The translations under genes and the position numbers were made by a program. From contig NW_027017966.1 in NCBI RefSeq assembly GCF_032854445.1, forward strand, positions 225,493 to 289,492: a stretch of DNA of 64,000 nucleotides, written 5' to 3'. The notes under the pieces are model-generated. The model had not been told where the DNA came from. It did not search any database and worked only from the letters and a program-made list of their open reading frames with translations. Below, piece after piece: positions 23,453 through 37,199 of this stretch. Position 1 is the first letter of the stretch, and every line of letters begins with the position of its first letter. This DNA is from Liolophura sinensis (taxonomy: Eukaryota > Mollusca > Polyplacophora > Chitonida > Chitonidae).

Positions 23453-24552
23453 TCAAATCTTTGGGCCAAGCCCATTTAACTCACCCAGCAAATGTCTTAC
23501 TTCTAAGTCGAAGACAAACTCAATGTCTTTATCTACATGTAGAAAAACCACACCATTTGTATATAAAAAAACCACAAGGTACTTGATACAATCCGCTGTA
23601 AAAAGTACAATTGAACACTGACCCACATCAATAAGGTGCCAAAGGATGCGCAATTGGGCCAGGCATCTCCAGCTGTTGAAAAATTGCAAATTTCCTTGGT
23701 TTCCATGGAGTAAGAGCCGTTGCTGGGCACGTGATCTTGACATCATTGATTATTCACTTGTGGCTACAGCCAAAAGTATTGGTCGGAGAGCAACGCGGTT
23801 TGCACCATTCGATTTCTCGTCACAAAATACGTCGGATTAGTCTCTTACCAGCAGCATTGGAACAGTTTTTCCACTTTTGGATTTTTGCCTGGTCTTTTTG
23901 CTAATTGAAATCGGCTACATTAACTGTGTACAATCGCGACTGGTCATTACTATATTCAACATTTCATTATAAGTTATGTGCCCTTCGGTAGCCCAGACGA
24001 CGTCAAATCTTTGGGCCAAGCCCATTTAACTCACCCAGCAAATGTCTTACTCCTAAGTCGAAGACAAACTCAATGTCTTTATCTACATGTAGAAAAACCA
24101 CACCATTTGTATATAAAAAAAACACAAGGTACTTGATACAATCCGCTGTAAAAAGTACAATTGAACACTGACCCACATCAATAAGGTCCCAAAGGATGCG
24201 CAATTGGGCCAGGCATCTCCAGCTGTTGAAAAATTGCAAATTTCCTTGGTTTCCATGGAGTAAGAGCCGTTGCTGGGCACGTGATCTTGACATCATTGAT
24301 TATTCATTTGTGGCTACAGCCAAAAGTATTGGTCGGAGAGCAACGCGGTTTGCACCATTCGATTTCTCGTCACAAAATACGTCGGATTAGCCTCTTACCA
24401 GCAGCATTGGAACAGTTTTTCCACTTTTGGATTTTTGCCTGGTCATTTTGCTAATTGAAATCGGCTACATTAACTATGTACAATCGCGACTGGTCATTAC
24501 TATATTCAACATTTCATTATAAGTTATGTGCCCTTCGGTAGCCCAGACGACG
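22903..24552. repeat. N-V-W block, left copy
   Basis: Monomers start at 22903, 23453 and 24003. V has ACCACAAGG (23571-23579), TTCACTTG, TTAGTCTC and ACTGTGTAC (G23926). W has ACTCCTAAG and AGGTCCC. The block recurs at 27303, offset 4400 bp, and N-V again at 39403, offset 16500 bp from here. Confidence 0.83.
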
Positions 24553-26751
24553 TCAAATCTTTGGGCCAAGCCCATTTAACTCACCCAGCAAATGTCTTAC
24601 TTCTAAGTCGAAGACAAACTCAATGTCTTTATCTACATGTAGAAAAACCACACCATTTGTATATTAAAAAACCCAAGGTACTTGATACAATCCGCTGTAA
24701 AAAGTACAATTGAACACTGACCCACATCAATAAAGTGCCAAAAGATGCGCAATTGGGCCAGGCATCTCCAGCTGTTGAAAAATTGCAAATTTCTATGGTT
24801 TCCATGGAGTAAGAGCCGTTGCTGGGCACGTGATCTTGACATCATTGATTATTCATTTGTGGCTACAGCCAAAAGTATTGGTCGGAGAGCAACGCGGTTT
24901 GCACCATTCGATTTCTCGTCACAAAATACGTCGGATTAGCCTCTTACCAGCAGCATTGGAACAGTTTTTCCACTTTTGGATTTTTGCCTGGTCTTTTTGC
25001 TTATTGAAATCGGGTACATTAGCTATGTACAATCGCGACTGGTCATTACTATATTCAATTTTTCATTATAAGTGATGTGCCCTTCGGTAGCCCAGACGAC
25101 GTCAAATCTTTGGGCCAAACCCATTTAACTCACCCAGCAAATGTCTTACTTCTAAGTCGAAGACAAACTCAATGTCTTTATCTACATGTAGAAAAACCAC
25201 ACCATTTGTATATAAAAAAAACACAAGGTACTTGATACAATCCGCTGTAAAAAGTACAATTGAACACTGACCCACATCAATAAGGTGCCAAAGGATGCGC
25301 AATTGGGCCAGGCATCTCCAGCTGTTGAAAAATTGCAAATTTCCTTGGTTTCCATGGAGTAAGAGCCGTTGCTGGGCACGTGATCTTGACATCATTGATT
25401 ATTCATTTGTGGCTACAGCCAAAAGTATTGGTTGGAGAGCAACGCGGTTTGCACCATTCGATTTCTCGTCACAAAATACGTCGGATTAGCCTCTTACCAG
25501 CAGCATTGGAACAGTTTTTCCACTTTTGGATTTTTGCCTGGTCTTTTTGCGAATTGAAATCGGCTACATTAACTATGTACAATCGCGACTGGTCATTACT
25601 ATATTCAACATTTCATTATAAGTTATGTGCCCTTCGGTAGCCCAGACGACGTCAAATCTTTGGGCCAAGCCCATTTAACTCACCCAGCAAATGTCTTACT
25701 TCTAAGTCGAAGACAAACTCAATGTCTTTATCTACATGTAGAAAAACCACACCATTTGTATATAAAAAAAACACAAGGTACTTGATACAATCCGCTGTAA
25801 AAAGTACAATTGAACACTGACCCACATCAATAAGGTGCCAAAGGATGCGCAATTGGGCCAGGCATCTCCAGCTGTTGAAAAATTGCAAATTTCCTTGGTT
25901 TCCATGGAGTAAGAGCCGTTGCTGGGCACGTGATCTTGACATCATTGATTATTCATTTGTGGCTACAGCCAAAAGTATTGGTCGGAGAGCAACGCGGTTT
26001 GCACCATTCGATTTCTCGTCACAAAATACGTCGGATTAGCCTCTTACCAGCAGCATTGGAACAGTTTTTCTACTTTTGGATTTTTGCCTGGTCTTTTTGC
26101 GAATTGAAATCGGCTACATTAACTATGTACAATCGCGACTGGTCATTACTATATTCAACTTTTCATTATAAGTTATGTGCCCTTCGGTAGCCCAGACGAC
26201 GTCAAATCTTTGGGCCAAGCCCATTTAACTCACCCAACAAATGTCTTACTTCTAAGTCGAAGACAAACTCAATGTCTTTATCTACATGTAGAAAAACCAC
26301 ACCATTTGTATATAAAAAAAACAAAAGGTACTTGATACAATCCGCTGTAAAATGTACAATTGAACACTGACCCACATCAATAAGGTGCCAAAGGATGCGC
26401 AATTGGGCCAGGCATCTCCAGCTGTTGAAAAATTGCAAATTTCCTTGGTTTCCATGGAGTAAGAGCCGTTGCTGGGCACGTGATCTTGACATCATTGATT
26501 ATTCATTTGTGGCTACAGCCAAAAGTATTGGTCGGAGAGCAACCCGGTTTGCACCATTCGATTTCTCGTCACAAAATACGTCGGATTAGCCTCTTACCAG
26601 CAGCATTGGAACAGTTTTTCCACTTTTGGATTTTTGCCTGGTCATTTTGCTAATTGAAATCGGCTACATTAACTATGTACAATCGCGACTGGTCATTACT
26701 ATATTCAACATTTCATTATAAGTTCTGTGCCCTTCGGTAGCCCAGACGACG
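24553..26751. repeat. K-N-P-Q run
   Basis: Monomers start at 24553, 25102, 25652 and 26202. The Q copy has two rare changes, AAAATGTAC near 26352 and CAACCCGG near 26542. The order matches 30054-32253 and 45454-47652. Confidence 0.85.
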
Positions 26752-28952
26752 TCAAATCTTTGGGCCAAGCCCATTTATCTCACCCAGCAAATGTCTTACT
26801 TCTAAGTCGAAGACAAACTCAATGTCTTTATCTACATGTAGAAAAACCACACCATTTGTATATAAAAAAAACAAAAGGTACTTGATACAATCCGCTGTAA
26901 AAAGTACAATTGAACACTGACCCACATCAATAAGGTGCCAAAGGATGCGCAATTGGGCCAGGCATCTCCAGCTGTTGAAAAATTGCAAATTTCCTTGGTT
27001 TCCATGGAGTAAGAGCCGTTGCTGGGCACGTGATCTTGACATCATTGATTATTCACTTGTGGCTACAGCCAAAAGTATTGGTCGGAGAGCAACGCGGTTT
27101 GCACCATTCGATTTCTCGTCACAAAATACGTCGGATTAGCCTCTTACCAGCAGCATTGGAACAGTTTTTCTACTTTTGGATTTTTGCCTGGTCTTTTTTT
27201 CGAATTGAAATGGGCTACATTAACTATGTACAATCGCGACTGGTCATTACTATATTCAACTTTTCATTATAAGTTATGTGCCCTTCGGTAGCCCAGACGA
27301 CGTCAAATCTTTGGGCCAAACCCATTTAACTCACCCAGCAAATGTCTTACTTCTAAGTCGAAGACAAACTCAATGTCTTTATCTACATGTAGAAAAACCA
27401 CACCATTTGTATATAAAAAAAACACAAGGTACTTGATACAATCCGCTGTAAAAAGTACAATTGAACACTGACCCACATCAATAAGGTGCCAAAGGATGCG
27501 CAATTGGGCCAGGCATCTCCAGCTGTTGAAAAATTGCAAATTTCCTTGGTTTCCATGGAGTAAGAGCCGTTGCTGGGCACGTGATCTTGACATAATTGAT
27601 TATTCATTTGTGGCTACAGCCAAAAGTATTGGTTGGAGAGCAACGCGGTTTGCACCATTCGATTTCTCGTCACAAAATACGTCGGATTAGCCTCTTACCA
27701 GCAGCATTGGAACAGTTTTTCTACTTTTGGATTTTTGCCTGGTCTTTTTGCGAATTGAAATCGGCTACATTAACTATGTACAATCGCGACTGGTCATTAC
27801 TATATTCAACTTTTCATTATAAGTTATGTGCCCTTCGGTAGCCCAGACGACGTCAAATCTTTGGGCCAAGCCCATTTAACTCACCCAGCAAATGTCTTAC
27901 TTCTAAGTCGAAGACAAACTCAATGTCTTTATCTACATGTAGAAAAACCACACCATTTGTATATAAAAAAACCACAAGGTACTTGATACAATCCGCTGTA
28001 AAAAGTACAATTGAACACTGACCCACATCAATAAGATGCCAAAGGATGCGCAATTGGGCCAGGCATCTCCAGCTGTTGAAAAATTGCAAATTTCCTTGGT
28101 TTCCATGGAGTAAGAGCCGTTGCTGGGCACGTGATCTTGACATCATTGATTATTCACTTGTGGCTACAGCCAAAAGTATTGGTCGGAGAGCAACGCGGTT
28201 TGCACCATTCGATTTCTCGTCACAAAATACGTCGGATTAGTCTCTTACCAGCAGCATTGGAACAGTTTTTCCACTTTTGGATTTTTGCCTGGTCTTTTTG
28301 CTAATTGAAATCGGCTACATTAACTGTGTACAATCGCGACTGGTCATTACTATATTCAACATTTCATTATAAGTTATGTGCCCTTCGGTAGCCCAGACGA
28401 CGTCAAATCTTTGGGCCAAGCCCATTTAACTCACCCAGCAAATGTCTTACTCCTAAGTCGAAGACAAACTCAATGTCTTTATCTACATGTAGAAAAACCA
28501 CACCATTTGTATATAAAAAAAACACAAGGTACTTGATACAATCCGCTGTAAAAAGTACAATTGAACACTGACCCACATCAATAAGGTCCCAAAGGATGCG
28601 CAATTGGGCCAGACATCTCCAGCTGTTGAAAAATTGCAAATTTCCTTGGTTTCCATGGAGTAAGAGCCGTTGCTGGGCACGTGATCTTGACATCATTGAT
28701 TATTCATTTGTGGCTACAGCCACAAGTATTGGTCGGAGAGCAACGCGGTTTGCACCATTCGATTTCTCGTCACAAAATACGTCGGATTAGCCTCTTACCA
28801 GCAGCATTGGAACAGTTTTTCCACTTTTGGATTTTTGCCTGGTCTTTTTGCGAATTGAAATCGGCTACATTAACTATGTACAATCGCGACTGGTCATTAC
28901 TATATTCAACTTTTCATTATAAGTTATGTGCCCTTCGGTAGCCCAGACGACG
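26752..28952. repeat. X/Y hybrid then N-V-W block, right copy
   Basis: Monomer 26752 has the X head mark TTATCTC but the normal CAATCC, CTTGG and then the Y tail (TTCACTTG, TTTTTTTCG, TGGGCTAC). It therefore fuses X and Y in one monomer, whereas 20701-21802 and 38300-39402 carry them as two. N-V-W follow at 27303, 27853 and 28403 with marks matching 22903-24552 (G28326 equals G23926 plus 4400). New changes include CATAATTG in N, AGATGCC in V, and AGACATC and CCACAAG in W. Confidence 0.83.
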
Positions 28953-30053
28953 TCAAATCTTTGGGCCAAGCCCATTTAACTCACCCAGCAAATGTCTTAC
29001 TTCTAAGTCGAAGACAAACTCAATGTCTTTATCTACATGTAGAAAAACCACACCATTTGTATATAAAAAGAACACAAGGTACTTGATACAATCCGCTGTA
29101 AAAAGTACAATTGAACACTGACCCACATCAATAAGGTGCCAAAGGATGCGCAATTGGGCCAGGCATCTCCAGCTGTTGAAAAATTGCAAATTTCCTTGGT
29201 TTCCATGGAGTAAGAGCCGTTGCTGGGCACGTGATCTTGACATCATTGATTATTCATTTGTGGCTACAGCCAAAAGTATTGGTCGGAGAGCAACGCGGTT
29301 TGCACCATTCGATTTCTCGTCACAAAATACGTCGGATTAGCCTCTTACCAGCAGCATTGGAACAGTTTTTCCACTTTTGGATTTTTGCCTGTTCTTTTTG
29401 CTAATTGAAATCGGCTGCATTAACTATGTACAATCGCGACTGGTCATTACTATATTTAACTTTTCATTATAAGTTATGTGCCCTTCGGTAGCCCAGACGA
29501 CGTCAAATCTTTGGGCCAAGCCCATTTAACTCACCCAACAAATGTCTTACTTCTAAGTCGAAGACAAACTCAATGTCTTTATCTACATGTAGAAAAACCA
29601 CACCATTTGTATGTAAAAAAAAACAAAAGGTACTTGATACAATCCGCTGTAAAAAGTACAATTGAACACTGACCCACATCAATAAGGTGCCAAAGGATGC
29701 GCAATTGGGCCAGGCATCTCCAGCTGTTGAAAAATTGCAAATTTCCTTGGTTTCCATGGAGTAAGAGCCATTGCTGGGCACGTGATCTTGACATCATTGA
29801 TTATTCATTTGTGGCTACAGCCAAAAGTATTGGTCGGAGAGCAACGCGGTTTGCACCATTCGATTTCTCGTCACAAAATACGTCGGATTAGCCTCTTACC
29901 AGCAGCATTGGAACAGTTTTTCCACTTTTGGATTTTTGCCTGGTCATTTTGCTAATTGAAATCGGCTACATTAACTATGTACAATCGCGACTGGTCATTA
30001 CTATATTCAACATTTCATTATAAGTTATGTGCCCTTCGGTAGCCCAGACGACG
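28953..30053. repeat. Z and S monomers
   Basis: The copy at 28953 has AAAAAGAACAC and an R-type tail (CTGTTCTTTTTG, CTGCATTAAC). The copy at 29503 is a typical S (TATGTAAA, GAGCCATTG, 551 bp). The same pair occurs at 40503-41603, where S has changed to TATTTAAA. Confidence 0.82.
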
Positions 30054-32803
30054 TCAAATCTTTGGGCCAAGCCCATTTAACTCACCCAGCAAATGTCTTA
30101 CTTCTAAGTCGAAGACAAACTCAATGTCTTTATCTACATGTAGAAAAACCACACCATTTGTATATAAAAAAACCCAAGGTACTTGATACAATCCGCTGTA
30201 AAAAGTACAATTGAACACTGACCCACATCAATAAAGTGCCAAAAGATGCGCAATTGGGCCAGGCATCTCCAGCTGTTGAAAAATTGCAAATTTCTATGGT
30301 TTCCATGGAGTAAGAGCCGTTGCTGGGCACGTGATCTTGACATCATTGATTATTCATTTGTGGCTACAGCCAAAAGTATTGGTCGGAGAGCAACGCGGTT
30401 TGCACCATTCGATTTCTCGTCACAAAATACGTCGGATTAGCCTCTTACCAGCAGCATTGGAACAGTTTTTCCACTTTTGGATTTTTGCCTGGTCTTTTTG
30501 CTTATTGAAATCGGGTACATTAGCTATGTACAATCGCGACTGGTCATTACTATATTTAATTTTTCATTATAAGTGATGTGCCCTTCGGTAGCCCAGACGA
30601 CGTCAAATCTTTGGGCCAAACCCATTTAACTCACCCAGCAAATGTCTTACTTCTAAGTCGAAGACAAACTCAATGTCTTTATCTACATGTAGAAAAACCA
30701 CACCATTTGTATATAAAAAAAACACAAGGTACTTGATACAATCCGCTGTAAAAAGTACAATTGAACACTGACCCACATCAATAAGGTGCCAAAGGATGCG
30801 CAATTGGGCCAGGCATCTCCAGCTGTTGAAAAATTGCAAATTTCCTTGGTTTCCATGGAGTAAGAGCCGTTGCTGGGCACGTGATCTTGACATCATTGAT
30901 TATTCATTTGTGGCTACAGCCAAAAGTATTGGTTGGAGAGCAACGCGGTTTGCACCATTCGATTTCTCGTCACAAAATACGTCGGATTAGCCTCTTACCA
31001 GCAGCATTGTAACAGTTTTTCCACTTTTGGATTTTTGCCTGGTCTTTTTGCGAATTGAAATCGGCTACATTAACTATGTACAATCGCGACTGGTCATTAC
31101 TATATTCAACATTTCATTATAAGTTATGTGCCCTTCGGTAGCCCAGACGACGTCAAATCTTTGGGCCAAGCCCATTTAACTCACCCAGCAAATGTCTTAC
31201 TTCTAAGTCGAAGACAAACTCAATGTCTTTATCTACATGTAGAAAAACCACACCATTTGTATATAAAAAAAACACAAGGTACTTGATACAATCCGCTGTA
31301 AAAAGTACAATTGAACACTGACCCACATCAATAAGGTGCCAAAGGATGCGCAATTGGGCCAGGCATCTCCAGCTGTTGAAAAATTGCAAATTTCCTTGGT
31401 TTCCATGGAGTAAGAGCCGTTGCTGGGCACGTGATCTTGACATCATTGATTATTCATTTGTGGCTACAGCCAAAAGTATTGGTCGGAGAGCAACGCGGTT
31501 TGCACCATTCGATTTCTCGTCACAAAATACGTCGGATTAGCCTCTTACCAGCAGCATTGGAACAGTTTTTTCCACTTTTGGATTTTTGCCTGGTCTTTTT
31601 GCGAATTGAAATCGGCTACATTAACTATGTACAATCGCGACTGGTCATTACTATATTCAACTTTTCATTATAAGTTATGTGCCCTTCGGTAGCCCAGACG
31701 ACGTCAAATCTTTGGGCCAAGCCCATTTAACTCACCCAACAAATGTCTTACTTCTAAGTCGAAGACAAACTCAATGTCTTTATCTACATGTAGAAAAACC
31801 ACACCATTTGTATATAAAAAAAACAAAAGGTACTTGATACAATCCGCTGTAAAAAGTACAATTGAACACTGACCCACATCAATAAGGTGCCAAAGGATGC
31901 GCAATTGGGCCAGGCATCTCCAGCTGTTGAAAAATTGCAAATTTCCTTGGTTTCCATGGAGTAAGAGCCGTTGCTGGGCACGTGATCTTGACATCATTGA
32001 TTATTCATTTGTGGCTACAGCCAAAAGTATTGGTCGGAGAGCAACGCGGTTTGCACCATTCGATTTCTCGTCACAAAATACGTCGGATTAGCCTCTTACC
32101 AGCAGCATTGGAACAGTTTTTCCACTTTTGGATTTTTGCCTGGTCATTTTGCTAATTGAAATCGGCTACATTAACTATGTACAATCGCGACTGGTCATTA
32201 CTATATTCAACATTTCATTATAAGTTCTGTGCCCTTCGGTAGCCCAGACGACGTCAAATCTTTGGGCCAAGCCCATTTAACTCACCCAGCAAATGTCTTA
32301 CTTCTAAGTCGAAGACAAACTCAATGTCTTTATCTACATGTAGAAAAACCACACCATTTGTATATAAAAAAAACAAAAGGTACTTGATACAACCCGCTGT
32401 AAAAAGTACAATTGAACACTGACCCACATCAATAAGGTGCCAAAGGATGCGCAATTGGGCCAGGCATCTCCAGCTGTTGAAAAATTGCAAATTTCCTTGG
32501 TTTCCATGGAGTAAGAGCCGTTGCTGGGCACGTGATCTTGACATCATTGATTATTCATTTGTGGCTACAGCCAAAAGTATTGGTCGGAGAGCAACGCGGT
32601 TTGCACCATTCGATTTCTCGTCACAAAATACGTCGGATTAGCCTCTTACCAGCAGCATTAGAACAGTTTTTCTACTTTTGGATTTTTGCCTGGTCTTTTT
32701 GCGAATTGAAATCGGCTACATTAACTATGTACAATCGCGACTGGTCATTACTATATTCAAATTTTCATTATAAGTTATGTGCCCTTCGGTAGCCCAGACG
32801 ACG
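30054..32803. repeat. K-N-P-Q-R run with R/P hybrid
   Basis: Monomers start at 30054, 30603, 31153, 31704 and 32254. The last has an R head (CAACCCGC) but a P-type tail (CTAC, GCGAATT) and rare TATTCAAATTTTC and GCATTAGAAC. An extra T in the T-run makes 31153 551 bp. The block leads directly into another N at 32804, so exchange at 32254 joined two HOR copies out of register. Confidence 0.82.
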
Positions 32804-35003
32804 TCAAATCTTTGGGCCAAACCATTTAACTCACCCAGCAAATGTCTTACTTCTAAGTCGAAGACAAACTCAATGTCTTTATCTACATGTAGAAAAACCA
32901 CACCATTTGTATATAAAAAAAACACAAGGTACTTGATACAATCCGCTGTAAAAAGTACAATTGAACACTGACCCACATCAATAAGGTGCCAAAGGATGCG
33001 CAATTGGGCCAGGCATCTCCAGCTGTTGAAAAATTGCAAATTTCCTTGGTTTCCATGGAGTAAGAGCCGTTGCTGGGCACGTGATCTTGACATCATTGAT
33101 TATTCATTTGTGGCTACAGCCAAAAGTATTGGTTGGAGAGCAACGCGGTTTGCACCATTCGATTTCTCGTCACAAAATACGTCGGATTAGCCTCTTACCA
33201 GCAGCATTGGAACAGTTTTTCCACTTTTGGATTTTTGCCTGGTCTTTTTGCGAATTGAAATCGGCTACATTAACTATGTACAATCGCGACTGGTCATTAC
33301 TATATTCAACATTTCATTATAAGTTATGTGCCCTTCGGTAGCCCAGACGACGTCAAATCTTTGGGCCAAACCCATTTAACTCACCCAGCAAATGTCTTAC
33401 TTCTAAGTCGAAGACAAACTCAATGTCTTTATCTACATGTAGAAAAACCACACCATTTGTATATAAAAAAAACACAAGGTACTTGATACAATCCGCTGTA
33501 AAAAGTACAATTGAACACTGACCCACATCAATAAGGTGCCAAAGGATGCGCAATTGGGCCAGGCATCTCCAGCTGTTGAAAAATTGCAAATTTCCTTGGT
33601 TTCCATGGAGTAACAGCCGTTGCTGGGCACGTGATCTTGACATCATTGATTATTCATTTGTGGCTACAGCCAAAAGTATTGGTCGGAGAGCAACGCGGTT
33701 TGCACCATTCGATTTCTCGTCACAAAATACGTCGGATTAGCCTCTTACCAGCAGCATTGGAACAGTTTTTCCACTTTTGGATTTTTGCCTGGTCTTTTTG
33801 CGAATTGAAATCGGCTACATTAACTATGTACAATCGCGACTGGTCATTACTATATTCAACTTTTCATTATAAGTTATGTGCCCTTCGGTAGCCCAGACGA
33901 CGTCAAATCTTTGGGCCAAGCCCATTTAACTCACCCAACAAATGTCTTACTTCTAAGTCGAAGACAAACTCAATGTCTTTATCTACATGTAGAAAAACCA
34001 CACCATTTGTATATAAAAAAAACAAAAGGTACTTGATACAATCCGCTGTAAAAAGTACAATTGAACACTGACCCACATCAATAAGGTGCCAAAGGATGCG
34101 CAATTGGGCCAGGCATCTCCAGCTGTTGAAAAATTGCAAATTTCCTTGGTTTCCATGGAGTAAGAGCCGTTGCTGGGCACGTGATCTTGACATCATTGAT
34201 TATTCATTTGTGGCTACAGCCAAAAGTATTGGTCGGAGAGCAACGCGGTTTGCACCATTCGATTTCTCGTCACAAAATACGTCGGATTAGCCTCTTACCA
34301 GCAGCATTGGAACAGTTTTTTCCACTTTTGGATTTTTGCCTGGTCATTTTGCTAATTGAAATCGGCTACATTAACTATGTACAATCGCGACTGGTCATTA
34401 CTATATTCAACATTTCATTATAAGTTATGTGCCCTTCGGTAGCCCAGACGACGTCAAATCTTTGGGCCAAGCCCATTTAACTCACCCAGCAAATGTCTTA
34501 CTTCTAAGTCGAAGACAAACTCAAAGTCTTTATCTACATGTAGAAAAACCACACCATTTGTATATAAAAAAAACAAAAGGTACTTGATACAACCCGCTGT
34601 AAAAAGTACAATTGAACACTGACCCACATCAATAAGGTGCCAAAGGATGCGCAATTGGGCCAGGCATCTCCAGCTGTTGAAAAATTGCAAATTTCCTTGG
34701 TTTCCATGGAGTAAGAGCCGTTGCTGGGCACGTGATCTTGACATCATTGATTATTCATTTGTGGCTACAGCCAAAAGTATTGGTCGGAGAGCAACGCGGT
34801 TTGCACCATTCGATTTCTCGTCACAAAATACGTCGGATTAGCCTCTTACCAGCAGCATTGGAACAGTTTTTCCACTTTTGGATTTTTGCCTGTTCTTTTT
34901 GCTAATTGAAATCGGCTGCATTAACTATGTACAATCGCGACTGGTCATTACTATATTCAACTTTTCATTATAAGTTATGTGCCCTTCGGTAGCCCAGACG
35001 ACG
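32804..35003. repeat. N-P-Q-R block, 21.45 kb copy of 11349-13548
   Basis: Monomers start at 32804, 33353, 33903 and 34454. TAACAGCC (C33614) and CAAAGTC (A34525) match C12160 and A13070 at offsets of 21454-21455 bp. Differences include a 1 bp deletion in the first copy (CCAAACCATT near 32822), a T insertion in 33903 and GTTATGTG in place of GTTCTGTG. Confidence 0.82.
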
Positions 35004-37199
35004 TCAAATCTTTGGGCCAAGCCCATTTAACTCACCCAACAAATGTCTTACTTCTAAGTCGAAGACAAACTCAATGTCTTTATCTACATGTAGAAAAACC
35101 ACACCATTTGTATGTAAAAAAAAACAAAAGGTACTTGATACAGTCCGCTGTAAAAAGTACAATTGAACACTGACCCACATCAATAAGGTGCCAAGAGATG
35201 CGCAGTTGGGCCAGGCATCTCCAGCTGTTGAAAAATTGCAAATTTCTATGGTTTCCATGGAGTAAGAGCCGTTGCTGGGCACGTGATCTTGACATCATTG
35301 ATTATTCACTTGTGGCTACAGCCAAAAGTATTGGTCGGAGAGCAACGCGGTTTGCACCATTCGACTTCTCGTCACAAAATACGTCGGATTAGCCTCTTAC
35401 CAGCAGCACTGGAACAGTTTTTCCACTTTTGGATTTTTACCTGGTCTTTTTGCTAATTGAAATCGGCTACATTAACTATGTACAATCGCGACTGGTCATT
35501 ACTATATTCAATTTTTCATTATAAGTTATGTGCCCTTCGGTAGCCCAGACGACGTCAAATCTTTGGGCCAAGCCCATTTAACTCACCCAGCAAATGTCTT
35601 ACTTCTAAGTCGAAGACAAACTCAATGTCTTTATCTACATGTAGAAAAACCACACCATTTGTATATAAAAAAACAAAAGGTATTTGATACAGTCCGCTGT
35701 TAAAAGTACAATTGAACACTGACCCACATCAATAAGGTGCCAAAAGATGCGCAATTGGGCCAGGCATCTCCAGCTGTTGAAAATTGCAAATTTCCTTGGT
35801 TTCCATGGAGTAAGAGCCATTGCTGGGCACGTGATCTTGACATCATTGATTATTCATTTGTGGCTACAGCCAAAAGTATTGGTCGGAGAGCAACGCGGTT
35901 TGCACCATTCGATTTCTCGTCACAAAATACGTCGGATTAGCCTCTTACCAGCAGCATTGGAACAGTTTTTCCACTTTTGGATTTTTGCCTGGTCATTTTG
36001 CTAATTGAAATCGGCTACATTAACTATGTACAATCGCGACTGGTCATTACTATATTCAACATTTCATTATAAGTTATGTGCCCTTCGGTAGCCCAGACGA
36101 CGTCAAATCTTTGGGCCAAGCCCATTTAACTCACCCAGCAAATGTCTTACTTCTAAGTCGAAGACAAACTCAATGTCTTTATCTACATGTAGAAAAACCA
36201 CACCATTTGTATATAAAAAAACCCAAGGTACTTGATACAATCCGCTGTAAAAAGTACAATTGAACACTGACCCACATCAATAAAGTGCCAAAAGATGCGC
36301 AATTGGGCCAGGCATCTCCAGCTGTTGAAAAATTGCAAATTTCTATGGTTTCCATGGAGTAAGAGCCGTTGCTGGGCACGTGATCTTGACATCATTGATT
36401 ATTCATTTGTGGCTACAGCCAAAAGTATTGGTCGGAGAGCAACGCGGTTTGCACCATTCGATTTCTCGTCACAAAATACGTCGGATTAGCCTCTTACCAG
36501 CAGCATTGGAACAGTTTTTCCACTTTTGGATTTTTGCCTGGTCTTTTTGCTTATTGAAGTCGGGTACATTAGCTATGTACAATCGCGACTGGTCATTACT
36601 ATATTCAATTTTTCATTATAAGTGATGTGCCCTTCGGTAGCCCAGACGACGTCAAATCTTTGGGCCAAACCCATTTAACTCACCCAGCAAATGTCTTACT
36701 TTTAAGTCGAAGACAAACTCAATGTCTTTATCTACATGTAGAAAAACCACACCATTTGTATATAAAAAAAACACAAGGTACTTGATACAATCCGCTGTAA
36801 AAAGTACAATTGAACACTGACCCACATCAATAAGGTGCCAAAGGATGCGCAATTGGGCCAGGCATCTCCAGCTGTTGAAAATTGCAAATTTCCTTGGTTT
36901 CCATGGAGTAAGAGCCGTTGCTGGGCACGTGATCTTGACATCATTGATTATTCATTTGTGGCTACAGCCAAAAGTATTGGTTGGAGAGCAACGCGGTTGC
37001 ACCATTCGATTTCTCGTCACAAAATACGTCGGATTAGACTCTTACCAGCAGCATTGGAATAGTTTTTCCACTTTTGGATTTTTGCCTGGTCTTTTTGCGA
37101 ATTGAAATCGGCTACATTAACTATGTACAATCGCGACTGGTCATTACTATATTCAACTTTTCATTATAAGTTATGTGCCCTTCGGTAGCCCAGACGACG
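35004..37199. repeat. Most diverged patch of the array
   Basis: Monomers start at 35004, 35555, 36103 and 36652. Copy 35004 has CAGTCCGC, AAGAGATGCGCAGTTG, CGACTTCTC, GCACTGG and TTTTTACCTGG. Copy 35555 has GTATTTGAT, CAGTCCGC, CTGTTAAAAG and a shortened TTGAAAATTG. Copy 36652 has ACTTTTAAG, TTGAAAATTG, CGGTTGCACC, TTAGACTC and GGAATAG. K at 36103 is nearly standard. Copies 35555 and 36652 are both 548 bp. This density of singletons is unlike the rest of the window. Confidence 0.8.

Noticed and set aside
32725-33096. Longer 123-codon minus-strand frame
   Set aside because: It arises from a 1 bp deletion in CCAAACCATT near 32822 that joins two unrelated frames across a monomer junction.
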